Origin: Chitinophagales bacterium
GTDB lineage: Bacteria > Bacteroidota > Bacteroidia > Chitinophagales > Saprospiraceae
Direction of reading: 5' to 3'
NCBI GenBank assembly: GCA_013299105.1
Contig: JAAFJY010000027.1
Coordinates: 1 to 64,000, forward strand
DNA: 64,000 nt
This document shows, in pieces, positions 15,916 through 23,812 of the stretch. Positions within the stretch are counted from its first letter, which is position 1; each line of letters begins with the position of its first letter. The position numbers were made by a program, and so were the translations under genes. The notes beneath the pieces are model-generated. The model saw only the letters and a list, made by a program, of their open reading frames with translations. It did not search any database and had not been told where the DNA came from.

Positions 15916-16947
15916 ATGTCCGCATTCGCGCAATTAGAGGAGCTCATTGCTGAAATTGAAACTGCTCAACCACAAACTGAAGAAGCAATTGAACAGTTTC
16001 GCATGCGTTTTTTGGGATCAAACAACGTGATCAAACCCCTGATGGGTGAAATCCGCAACGTGCCCAATGAGCAAAAGAAGGATTTTGGCCAATTGATCAA
16101 CAAAGCCAAAACTGCGGCGGAGGAAAAATTCGCTGCCTTGGCCGAGGTGCTCGCTGTTGCCGCTGAAAAATCGCAGTTGGGCAACCTTGACCTCAGTGCG
16201 CCAGGTGAACCTGTGGATTTGGGTTCGCGCCACCCTGTGGCCTTGACCATGAACCGCATCGTGAAAATTTTTGAACGCATCGGTTTTGTCGTGGCGGAAG
16301 AGCGAGAAATCGAGGACGATTGGCACAACTTCACGGCCATGAATACGCCGGAAGACCACCCTGCCCGCGACATGCAGGACACTTATTACCTGAAAGATAC
16401 GACCAAGTACGTTCTACGCAGCCAAACTTCCTCGGTACAAGCGAGGGTGATGACCACCCAAAAACCACCGATCCGCATCATCGCTCCAGGCCGGGTTTAC
16501 CGGAACGAAACGGTTTCGGCGCGTTCGCACTGCCAATTCCACCAAGTCGAAGGTTTGTACATAGACAAAGGCGTGTCTTTTGCCGATATGAAGCAAACCC
16601 TGTACTATTTCGCCAGGGAAATGTATGGTCCCGATACCAAAATCCGCTTGCGCCCTTCGTTTTTTCCATTCACCGAGCCTAGTGCGGAAATGGACGTGTC
16701 TTGCTTCATTTGCCACGGCGAGGGTTGCCGCATTTGCAAGCACAGTGGTTGGGTCGAAATCCTGGGCTGTGGCATGGTTGATCCCCAGGTTTTGATTAAT
16801 TGTGGCATCGACCCAGAAGTGTATTCGGGCTATGCATTCGGCATGGGCATTGAGCGCCAGGCCATGATGCGCTACACAATCACCGATATCCGCCTGATGT
16901 TTGAGAACGATACCCGCTTTTTGAAGCAATTTGCCTCGGTTATTTAG
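15916..16947 (+). CDS. pheS: Phenylalanyl-tRNA synthetase alpha subunit
   Basis: The 343-residue class II synthetase subunit works as an alpha2-beta2 enzyme with PheT, charging tRNA-Phe. It has the N-terminal coiled-coil region (about 1-85), motif 2 around RSQTSSVQARVM and GRVYRNETVSARSHCQFHQVEG, and motif 3 GMGIERQAMMRY near the C-terminus. A CFICHGEGCRICKHSGW stretch with four cysteines is typical of many bacterial PheS. The ATG at 15916 matches family N-termini; a longer open frame upstream runs through the promoter. pheT is not in the window. It is first of a three-gene operon. Confidence 0.96.
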   Translation: MSAFAQLEELIAEIETAQPQTEEAIEQFRMRFLGSNNVIKPLMGEIRNVPNEQKKDFGQLINKAKTAAEEKFAALAEVLAVAAEKSQLGNLDLSAPGEPVDLGSRHPVALTMNRIVKIFERIGFVVAEEREIEDDWHNFTAMNTPEDHPARDMQDTYYLKDTTKYVLRSQTSSVQARVMTTQKPPIRIIAPGRVYRNETVSARSHCQFHQVEGLYIDKGVSFADMKQTLYYFAREMYGPDTKIRLRPSFFPFTEPSAEMDVSCFICHGEGCRICKHSGWVEILGCGMVDPQVLINCGIDPEVYSGYAFGMGIERQAMMRYTITDIRLMFENDTRFLKQFASVI

Positions 16948-16956
16948 ACATTCTTT

Positions 16957-18300
16957 ATGAAACCATCCATCCCAAAGGGTACCCGCGACTTCAACCCGGA
17001 GCAGGTGCTCAAGCGCAACTATATATTTGACACCGTTCGTCGGGTGTTCATCAAGTACGGCTTTTTGCCCATCGAGACTCCCGTGATGGAAACCCTTGAC
17101 ACGCTGACTGGCAAGTACGGTGAAGAAGGTGACCGCTTGCTGTTCAAAGTGCTGAACAATGGCGATTTTATGGCCGATGCCGACCAGGCAGCGCTGGAAA
17201 CTCGTGATTCTCGCAAATTGGTATCGAGCATTTCCAAAAGGGGCTTGCGCTATGACCTCACGGTGCCTTTCGCCCGCTTTGTGGTGATGAATCAAAATGA
17301 GCTCTCTTTTCCCTTCAAACGCTACCAGATTCAACCCGTTTGGCGGGCCGATCGCCCACAAAAAGGCCGTTACCAAGAGTTTTACCAGTGCGATGTGGAC
17401 GTGGTCGGTTCAGAATCTCTGGCTTATGAGGCGGAGTTGATCCAGATTTACGACGAGGTTTTTGCGCAATTGCGCTTGCCCGTCATCGTCAAATACAACA
17501 ACCGAAAAGTACTGGCGGGCATCGCCGAAGCCGCAGGCATTCCCGACCTGATGGTGGAAATGACCGTAGCCATCGACAAGCTCGACAAAATTGGCATGGA
17601 CGGGGTGAAAAAAGAACTTACCGAGCGTGGCATCGCCGAAACTTCCATCGAAACCATCACCCAAATCCTAGAAATCAAGGACCTTGACGCTTTGGAAACA
17701 GCTTTTGCAAAAAGCGAAGTGGGCCAAAAAGGGATCCAGGAACTCAAAGCAGTACAAGCTTATTTGCAAGGCTACCAGGCTAGCAACGAATTGCGTTTTG
17801 ACATCACCCTGGCACGCGGTTTGAGCTATTACACGGGCTGTATTTTTGAAGTGCAGGCCAAAAACGTGGCAATGGGCAGCATCGGCGGTGGTGGTCGCTA
17901 CGACAACCTGACTGGGGTCTTTGGACTTCCCGGTGTATCTGGCGTGGGGGTTTCTTTTGGAGCCGAGCGCATTTATGATGTGTTGGAAGAACTAAAATTG
18001 TTTCCGACAGACCAGGCCAATACCCTCAAAGTGCTGTTCATGGCCTTCGACGCCAAAGCACATCAATACGCCTTCAATGCCCTGGGTAAAATGCGCGCCG
18101 CAGGCATCAACGCCGACTTGTACCCGGATCCGGTGAAGTTGGCCAAGCAAATGAAGTACGCCAACAATCGCAACGTACCATACGTGGTACTGGTAGGCGA
18201 CAACGAAATGGCTTCGGGCAAATTGGCCCTGAAAAACATGCAAACTGGCGAGCAACAGCTGCTCAGTATTGAAGAAATCATTGCCGTTTTAGGAGCTTAA
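16957..18300 (+). CDS. hisS: Histidyl-tRNA synthetase
   Basis: A 447-residue class II enzyme that charges tRNA-His. Visible: the N-terminal KGTRDFNPEQ, motif 1 near YGFLPIETPVMETL, motif 2 around RYQIQPVWRADRPQKGRYQEF, the histidine-specific ARGLSYYTGCIFEV segment, and motif 3 GVSFGAERIYDVL. The C-terminal anticodon-binding domain follows (LKVLFMAFDAKAHQYAFNAL onwards). Only 9 nt separate it from pheS and 12 nt from gatA, so the three are cotranscribed. Confidence 0.97.
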   Translation: MKPSIPKGTRDFNPEQVLKRNYIFDTVRRVFIKYGFLPIETPVMETLDTLTGKYGEEGDRLLFKVLNNGDFMADADQAALETRDSRKLVSSISKRGLRYDLTVPFARFVVMNQNELSFPFKRYQIQPVWRADRPQKGRYQEFYQCDVDVVGSESLAYEAELIQIYDEVFAQLRLPVIVKYNNRKVLAGIAEAAGIPDLMVEMTVAIDKLDKIGMDGVKKELTERGIAETSIETITQILEIKDLDALETAFAKSEVGQKGIQELKAVQAYLQGYQASNELRFDITLARGLSYYTGCIFEVQAKNVAMGSIGGGGRYDNLTGVFGLPGVSGVGVSFGAERIYDVLEELKLFPTDQANTLKVLFMAFDAKAHQYAFNALGKMRAAGINADLYPDPVKLAKQMKYANNRNVPYVVLVGDNEMASGKLALKNMQTGEQQLLSIEEIIAVLGA

Positions 18301-18312
18301 TCCCCCACTGCT

Positions 18313-19743
18313 ATGCCCAAATTTACCTCGCTCGAACAAGTACAACAAGCCATTCGCCAGGGCGAAAGCAGCCTGGAGGCGGTGGTGACACATTACTTGG
18401 AGCAGATTCAAGCCAGCCGCGACCTCAATATTTACATAGAGGTATATGCCGAGGAAGCCTTGGCCAAGGCACGTCAATTGGACCAGAAGTTCAAGCAAGA
18501 TACCAATTCAGTAGGCCGCTTGTTCGGCGCGATTTTGTCGCACAAAGACGTGATCTGCTGGCAAGGGCACGGCGTGACCGCAGGGTCAAAAATCCTGGAG
18601 GGATTTGAATCGCTTTTTTCGGCTACGGCTATTGAGCGGGTTTTGGCCGAAGATGCCATCATCATCGGGCGCACCAATTGTGATGAATTCGCGATGGGCT
18701 CCACCAATGAGACTTCGTTTTACGGCCCGGTGCGCAATGCCATCGACCCCAGCAAAGTGCCTGGTGGTTCATCAGGCGGCTCGGCGGTGTCGGTGCAGGC
18801 CGATACTTGTTTGATTGCACTGGGCTCCGATACTGGAGGCTCGGTGCGGCAGCCCGCGGCTTTTTGTGGCGTCATGGGCTTCAAGCCCACTTATGGGCGC
18901 ATTTCGAGGCATGGTTTGCTGGCTTATGGGTCTTCTTTTGACCAGATCGGAGTATTGGCCCACAGTGTAAGTGATTTGGCCTTGTGCCTTGAGATCATGG
19001 CCGGAGGCGATGATTTTGATGCAACGGCGAGTCAGCAAGCTGTTCCTGCATATTCTCAGCTTTTAAATTACCAGGGCAAAGCCAAAATTGCCTACTTTGA
19101 TACCGCGATCAATCACCCCAAGCTCGACCCGGAAATTCGCCAAAGCAGCCTTGATTTGATCGAAAAACTACGCGCCGATGGCCACCAAGTGGAGGCCGTG
19201 CCTTTTGATTATCTCGACTACATCATCCCGGCCTACTACGTTTTGACCACCGCCGAGGCTTCTTCCAACCTGTCGCGTTACGACGGCATTCGCTTTGGCT
19301 ACCGCAGCCCCAATGCTAAAACCTTGGAAGAGACCTACAAGAAATCGCGCGCAGAGGGTTTTGGTACCGAGGTCAAACGCCGCATCATGTTGGGCTCTTT
19401 TGTGCTCAGTTCGGGGTACTATGATGCCTACTATACCAAAGCTCAAAAAGTACGCCGCTTGATTTACGAGCAGACCAAGGAGATCTTCCAAAAACACGAT
19501 TTCCTGCTCATGCCTGCTGCCCCCAGCACCGCCTGGAACTTGGGCGAAAGCCTGGCGGACCCCGTGGCAATGTATTTGCTGGATATTTTTACTGTCCAAG
19601 CCAACATGGTGGGCATTCCAGGCATCGCCATCCCTGTGGGCACCCACAGCAATGGCCTGCCGATTGGTTTGCAATTGCTGGCAGGCCATTGGAAAGAGGC
19701 GGAGTTGTTGGCTTTTGCGGAGTTGGTACTTCAAACCTCGTAA
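18313..19743 (+). CDS. gatA: Asp/Glu-tRNA amidotransferase subunit A
   Basis: The 476-residue amidase-signature protein releases ammonia from glutamine for the GatCAB complex, which converts mischarged Glu-tRNA-Gln and Asp-tRNA-Asn. The Ser-cisSer-Lys triad is recognisable: Lys78 in SHKDV, the cis-Ser in GGSSGGSA (153-154) and Ser177 in GSDTGGSVRQPAAF. GRISRHGLLAYGSSFDQIG also matches. gatB and gatC are not in the window. Third gene of the translation operon. Confidence 0.95.
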   Translation: MPKFTSLEQVQQAIRQGESSLEAVVTHYLEQIQASRDLNIYIEVYAEEALAKARQLDQKFKQDTNSVGRLFGAILSHKDVICWQGHGVTAGSKILEGFESLFSATAIERVLAEDAIIIGRTNCDEFAMGSTNETSFYGPVRNAIDPSKVPGGSSGGSAVSVQADTCLIALGSDTGGSVRQPAAFCGVMGFKPTYGRISRHGLLAYGSSFDQIGVLAHSVSDLALCLEIMAGGDDFDATASQQAVPAYSQLLNYQGKAKIAYFDTAINHPKLDPEIRQSSLDLIEKLRADGHQVEAVPFDYLDYIIPAYYVLTTAEASSNLSRYDGIRFGYRSPNAKTLEETYKKSRAEGFGTEVKRRIMLGSFVLSSGYYDAYYTKAQKVRRLIYEQTKEIFQKHDFLLMPAAPSTAWNLGESLADPVAMYLLDIFTVQANMVGIPGIAIPVGTHSNGLPIGLQLLAGHWKEAELLAFAELVLQTS

Positions 19744-20269
19744 ATCCGAAAAGTGAACAGACCGAACTTAGTTGTTTCGTTTTTTAAGTTCGCTACACAC
19801 CATCGAGAATAAGTTTTTGAATTGAAGTGTTATGAGCGTCAATCCCTCTGACCTATTCACCTCCACCAATCAGCAAGTGGGATAATTATAAGAAATGCGA
19901 ATGATTGGTTTGAACGCAGTTTCAAATGTATCAAGAGGACATTTATAGCCCCTCTAATCTTACACTGTGGATCAAAACTTCCACTTAAAGCTAATCTCCT
20001 CACGGATTTTGTGGCGAGCAACTGTTCGGAGAACTTTGACGTTTGTAGTCACAGCGACCGGGTTTGATGGGCACTTCGGATGAACTGCGACATTCAACCT
20101 TTTTTTAACGTCGCACTTCATCCGAAGTGCTAAGACCAGCCCTGGGTATCACTTGCTACAAACGTCTCTCTTCTGCGAAGAAAGGCGCTCTCAAAAAGAC
20201 GGATCCCATCATTATTCGCATAAGAACTTAAAAAACGCTGTACTTACTGGCTGCATTTGAAGTTTGAGA
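19744..20269. other. Spacer with a nested inverted repeat
   Basis: No gene is visible in these 526 bp between gatA and the convergent epimerase gene. The central part holds the nested hairpin described at 20038-20166. Confidence 0.5.
20038..20166. repeat. Nested inverted repeat, 129 bp
   Basis: The inner 21-bp arms (20071-20091 and 20110-20130) pair with a single mismatch around an 18-nt loop containing a T7 run. The outer 11-bp arms GACGTTTGTAG (20038-20048) and CTACAAACGTC (20156-20166) are exact reverse complements. The two-level pairing looks like a folded repeat element rather than a simple terminator. Confidence 0.65.
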
Positions 20270-21448
20270 CTACCCGCCCAATCTCCGCCACACCTCCAAA
20301 CACATCCGCGAATTGTGATAAGGTCCCTTCCAGAAAGTGACCTTGTCTCGCCCCGTGGTGCTGCCATCGGGCTTTACACCGCCGTACCATTCGCCATTTT
20401 CCAGGTCTAGCAAATGGGTTTTGATGAAAGTCCAGCACTGCATGGATTTTTCCAAAAAATGGACCTTGCCTTTCAGTTGATAGGCGTTGAGAAAGCCCAC
20501 ACAGGCTTCGCAAATCACCCACCAACTGCGCTCGTCGTTGAGGTGTTTGGTGATGGGGTCGTATTCGTAGTCCATGCCACCATCGGGGTGCCAGCCGCTG
20601 AGGGCAGCTTTGGCCATTTTTCCGCAGCGTTGTTTGGCTTGGTTTTTCAAAATCGGATCGTCCAGTACTTCGGCAGCCTCCCAAACTAGCCAGGAGGCCT
20701 CAATGTCGTGGCCGTAGGAAATGGAGTGAGAAGTAGGGGTCCAGTTTTCCTCAAAAAAGAGGTTCATGCGCTGGGTTTTGGGGTCCACTACTTTTTGCAT
20801 CATCACTTCCAAGATGCTTTTGAGCCGGGGTTTTATGCCTGGCCATATGCGGTAGAGGTTGGTAAAAGCTTCCAACAAGTGCAGGTGGGTGTTCATCGAC
20901 TTGCGGTTTTTGCCTCGGCACAAGATGTACTCGTCAGTAGGACTCCAGTCTCGCTCAAAGGCTTCGATGTAGCCCAAAGCCTGCGGATCGTAGCTATATT
21001 TTTCAATCTTTTCATACACCGCGATCGCCAAGTCAAGGGCTTCTTGCCTTTTGCTGACCCGGTAGTATTCACTCAGGGCATACACTACAAATGCGTGGCC
21101 GTACATTTGTTTTTTGGTATTATCTGGCTGCCCATCGGCTTTTACGCTCCAAAAAACGCCGCCGTGTTCAGGGTCGATAAAGTAAGTTTTGAGGTAATGG
21201 AAGGCGCGTTCGGCCATTTTTAAATGCTCAGCTTTGCCAAAGTGCAGGTAAGCCGCAGCAAAACTCCAGAGGATGCGGCTGTTTATCACTACCGACTTGG
21301 GCGCTCCGGCCACCGCTTGGTTCTGGCCATTGACCTGCCCGTAGAATCCACCTTGGGCTGCATCAACGCTGTATTTTTGCCAATAATCCAAAATGCGGAA
21401 GTACTCCTGCTGTACTTCTTGTCGGAATTGAGTAAGGTTAATGGGCAT
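20270..21448 (-). CDS. AGE-family epimerase, probably cellobiose 2-epimerase
   Basis: A 392-residue (alpha/alpha)6-barrel enzyme of the N-acylglucosamine 2-epimerase family. The motifs KSMNTHLHLLEAFTNLY and SYGHDIEASWLVWEA carry the catalytic histidines and acids typical of cellobiose 2-epimerases, which turn the reducing-end glucose of cellobiose or the mannose of beta-mannobiose into its C2 epimer. INSRILWSFAAAYL and MYGHAFVVYALSEYYRV also fit. It is cytoplasmic, with no signal peptide. Most bacterial cellobiose epimerases are near 390-420 residues. No mannan-use genes adjoin it. Confidence 0.85.
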   Translation of the reverse strand: MPINLTQFRQEVQQEYFRILDYWQKYSVDAAQGGFYGQVNGQNQAVAGAPKSVVINSRILWSFAAAYLHFGKAEHLKMAERAFHYLKTYFIDPEHGGVFWSVKADGQPDNTKKQMYGHAFVVYALSEYYRVSKRQEALDLAIAVYEKIEKYSYDPQALGYIEAFERDWSPTDEYILCRGKNRKSMNTHLHLLEAFTNLYRIWPGIKPRLKSILEVMMQKVVDPKTQRMNLFFEENWTPTSHSISYGHDIEASWLVWEAAEVLDDPILKNQAKQRCGKMAKAALSGWHPDGGMDYEYDPITKHLNDERSWWVICEACVGFLNAYQLKGKVHFLEKSMQCWTFIKTHLLDLENGEWYGGVKPDGSTTGRDKVTFWKGPYHNSRMCLEVWRRLGG

Positions 21449-21788
21449 GGTAAAGGTTTTTCATCGAAAAAATAGTCCATTTTTTGACATTTCTCTGACT
21501 TTACTTGCCTTTTATGAAAATTATCCTTATATTTATTCCAGCTTTGGGAAAAGAATTCTCCTCTGGTCGTTTCAAGACCAATATCCATTCATCAAAACAG
21601 TATGATTTTACTTAGGTCCACCATTATGTAATGGACTTAGCGCTGTTTTACGCTTCATCTACTTACCTTCTTTCACGTTGTTTTGTCGCGACATCTTGTC
21701 CATAGTTGTCGCCCCTGTTGTGCATCCACTAGTGTGTTCGTCATATTTACTTGGAGCCCCACTGTAATACTTGTGGGGCTTATTTTTT
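21449..21788. other. Spacer upstream of the epimerase gene
   Basis: No protein gene is seen. A plus-strand intrinsic terminator lies at 21755-21787 although no plus-strand gene precedes it, and GTCCA/TGGAC can pair near 21615-21635. The space could hold a small RNA of about 200 nt, but no clear TAnnTTTG box was found for it. Confidence 0.35.
21755..21787 (+). terminator. Intrinsic terminator without a plus-strand gene
   Basis: AGCCCCAC (21755-21762) pairs with GTGGGGCT (21773-21780), a 10-nt loop lies between, and TATTTTTTCT follows. The T-run is on the plus strand only, so the signal points towards the end of the TfoX-N gene rather than away from it. Confidence 0.7.
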
Positions 21789-22130
21789 CTACTTCTTCTT
21801 ACTTGACTTGGCCCTGGGGTTAAACTCCAGGCATTTTTCCAACCAAAACTCAAGTTCAGTATCTTCTTCAAATCCATCGGGTTCGATGTAAAGAAAACCC
21901 GGCATGGAGCGACCACCATGCACCATTGGCTCAACTTCAGCACGTAGAGAAAGTAACGCATCCTCCACAGGGTCCACTCGAACCATCAGTTTACCGTCAC
22001 GACTCGTGCCCACGAGCATTTTATCCTCCACCAGAAAGCAGACCCCTCCGAACATTTTTTTCTGCTCAAAAACTACTCCTCGGAGTAGGAGCTGATCGGC
22101 AATGCGTTGGGCGGTAATGGTTTTGTCCAT
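21789..22130 (-). CDS. TfoX N-terminal-domain protein
   Basis: The 113-residue product is a stand-alone TfoX/Sxy N-terminal domain: KKMFGGVCFLVEDKMLVGTS, then KLMVRVDP and MVHGGRSMPGFLYIEPDG. In Proteobacteria TfoX activates competence genes; the role of single-domain versions in Bacteroidota is unknown. It ends with a basic KSSKKK tail. The ATG at 22130 is preferred to an upstream in-frame TTG at 22136. It follows the anti-sigma gene after 24 nt and may be cotranscribed. Confidence 0.88.
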   Translation of the reverse strand: MDKTITAQRIADQLLLRGVVFEQKKMFGGVCFLVEDKMLVGTSRDGKLMVRVDPVEDALLSLRAEVEPMVHGGRSMPGFLYIEPDGFEEDTELEFWLEKCLEFNPRAKSSKKK

Positions 22131-22154
22131 GGTCAAAGATTAGCGAGTAAAGCC

Positions 22155-22868
22155 TTACATTTTCTTCAACAAGTCCCTTGATTTCTCGTAAAACTCGGAG
22201 TCATTGGGCATGGCTTCCAGGGCTCTGCGGCACTCGACTTTGTTCCCTTCTTTCAACCAAGACAGGGCGTTGTACCAGTAGGCGTAATCCCGAAATGGTC
22301 CCTCGGCTTCACTCAAAGGCTGGAGGTACTGGCGGCCAGCGTTGAAATCTTTCAGCTCAATGGCACAAATTCCGGCGTAAAGGCGAGCCTGTTGGCTATT
22401 CGGATAAGCCTTCATGTAGTTTTCCAGCAAAGGACGGGCCTTGGCGTAATCTTTGGTCTTAAATGCAGCTTCAATAGCGCCCACACTGGCATCGGCACTG
22501 CTCGATTTTTCGGTTAAGGCCAATTCGGGGTATTGGGCGTATTGCTCATACAAGGAAGGGCGCAGCAGCGTGCGGCCAATCATTACCGCAGCCAAGACGG
22601 CGGCGATGCCGATGATCCAGCGCAGGTTGTTGTTGCGCTTAAGTGGCACAGTTTTGGCCGGCTGAAAAAAATCGGCTCCGATTTCTTCCAAGTTGGCCTG
22701 CAAAGCCTGGCGTTTGTCGCGTTTTTTCAAAAAACGGTCAACATCGTTATGAAAATTGACTTCCTGTGCCAGGTTTTCATCCTGCGCCAGGGCTTCGTCG
22801 AATTTTTGCCTTTCTTCGGGGCTCAACTCTCCTCGTAAGTAACGGTCGATATTTTCCTGTGGTTTCAT
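22155..22868 (-). CDS. Anti-sigma factor-like membrane protein with TPR-like periplasmic domain
   Basis: The 237-residue protein starts with a short acidic segment (IDRYLRGELSPEERQKFDEAL) seen in anti-sigma factors that lack a zinc finger. A single transmembrane helix follows at about 85-102 (WIIGIAAVLAAVMIG), and then a periplasmic region with TPR-like helices (AIEAAFKTKDYAKARPLLEN and next). It lies 55 nt after the ECF sigma gene. Family knowledge: it would hold the sigma factor at the membrane until a signal arrives. The signal is unknown. Confidence 0.75.
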   Translation of the reverse strand: MKPQENIDRYLRGELSPEERQKFDEALAQDENLAQEVNFHNDVDRFLKKRDKRQALQANLEEIGADFFQPAKTVPLKRNNNLRWIIGIAAVLAAVMIGRTLLRPSLYEQYAQYPELALTEKSSSADASVGAIEAAFKTKDYAKARPLLENYMKAYPNSQQARLYAGICAIELKDFNAGRQYLQPLSEAEGPFRDYAYWYNALSWLKEGNKVECRRALEAMPNDSEFYEKSRDLLKKM

Positions 22869-22923
22869 TGCAAATAACTTAATGCTGGGCTGATTTTTCA
22901 GGGGGGTACAGGGCCACCTTCAC

Positions 22924-23493
22924 TCAGTTTCGCAGCTTTTCCTCAAACAATTGTCGCAATCGGCCCACGCAGCGGTGTTTGCTTTGGTACACCGCGTTGG
23001 CGTTGCTCATGCCTAATTGGAGGGCGATTTCCTCGCCGGATAGGCCCTGGCTCAGCAAATTCAAGAGTTGTTGGCACTGCTCAGATAATAACCCGTAAGT
23101 CTGGCCAAGTGTTTCCTGTTTTCTTTGCTCTTCCAGGGCAGCATCTGGTTCGGCTCCCAGGCCCTCTTCATCTGTATATCTTTTTTCTTCAGCTAATCTT
23201 ACGCCCGATTCCCGACTTTTTTGTTGCAAGCGGTCAAACCATTTGCGGCGGCAAATGGAAAAGAGCAAGGCACCAAAAGAACTGGTAAGCGTAAATTCGG
23301 TTCCGCAGTAGCGGTCATAAATGGCAATTAGGCCATCCTGAAACAGGTCGCGGGCATCGTCTGAGGAGCCATTGTTGTCGAGCACCCACCGTTGAATCGA
23401 TGGTGCGTGACATTGGTAAATTTCCCGGATCAAACGAGAGTCATTTTGACAAAGTGCCTGCAAATAGTTTGGTTCGTTGGCAGTAGAAGTCAT
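22924..23493 (-). CDS. ECF-type RNA polymerase sigma factor
   Basis: A 189-residue sigma-70 family protein. Region 2 contains DARDLFQDGLIAIYDRY and FGALLFSICRRKWFDRL; region 4 is a helix-turn-helix (GLSGEEIALQLGMSNANAVYQ). The ATG at 23493 is chosen over a TTG 12 codons upstream. It forms a unit with the anti-sigma gene after it and is divergent from the giant cysteine-rich gene starting at 23813. It could control that gene, but no matching promoter pair was found. Confidence 0.88.
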   Translation of the reverse strand: MTSTANEPNYLQALCQNDSRLIREIYQCHAPSIQRWVLDNNGSSDDARDLFQDGLIAIYDRYCGTEFTLTSSFGALLFSICRRKWFDRLQQKSRESGVRLAEEKRYTDEEGLGAEPDAALEEQRKQETLGQTYGLLSEQCQQLLNLLSQGLSGEEIALQLGMSNANAVYQSKHRCVGRLRQLFEEKLRN

Positions 23494-23812
23494 GGTTGTT
23501 TCGGTATGTATGGGATTATGACAAAACAAAGCTCACAGTACGTTCAATTTCAAAGGTTCAGGTGCTTCCAACGAGCATGACAAAGGGGGCCGTCTGCAAG
23601 TAGACGGTGATTGACGGGTGAAAAATAAGTGTAAAAATGCCAGATTAGACGGTCCGATGAGGGGTAAGGCAAAGGTAAAAAAATTTTTTTAACGAAATTT
23701 TAACATTTTACCCCGTAAGATTTGCCCAAAGGTACGGATAAGGATGATGAGAGGCAAGAAAGCGAGTATGCTTTTTGTACTAAAACCTTACTTATCATCA
23801 AAATTTGTACCC
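23494..23812. other. Divergent control region, sigma factor / giant gene
   Basis: This 319-bp space holds a small perfect hairpin near 23590-23612 (CCGTCT/AGACGG), an AT-rich tract around 23680-23710, and a near-consensus box TAAGATTTG at about 23716 with one extra base compared with TAnnTTTG. The giant gene could start upstream at 23744, but its signal peptide fits the ATG at 23813. Confidence 0.4.

Noticed and set aside
16414-17376. 320-codon open frame antisense to pheS/hisS
   Set aside because: It spans the junction of two certain genes on the other strand and shows no family features.
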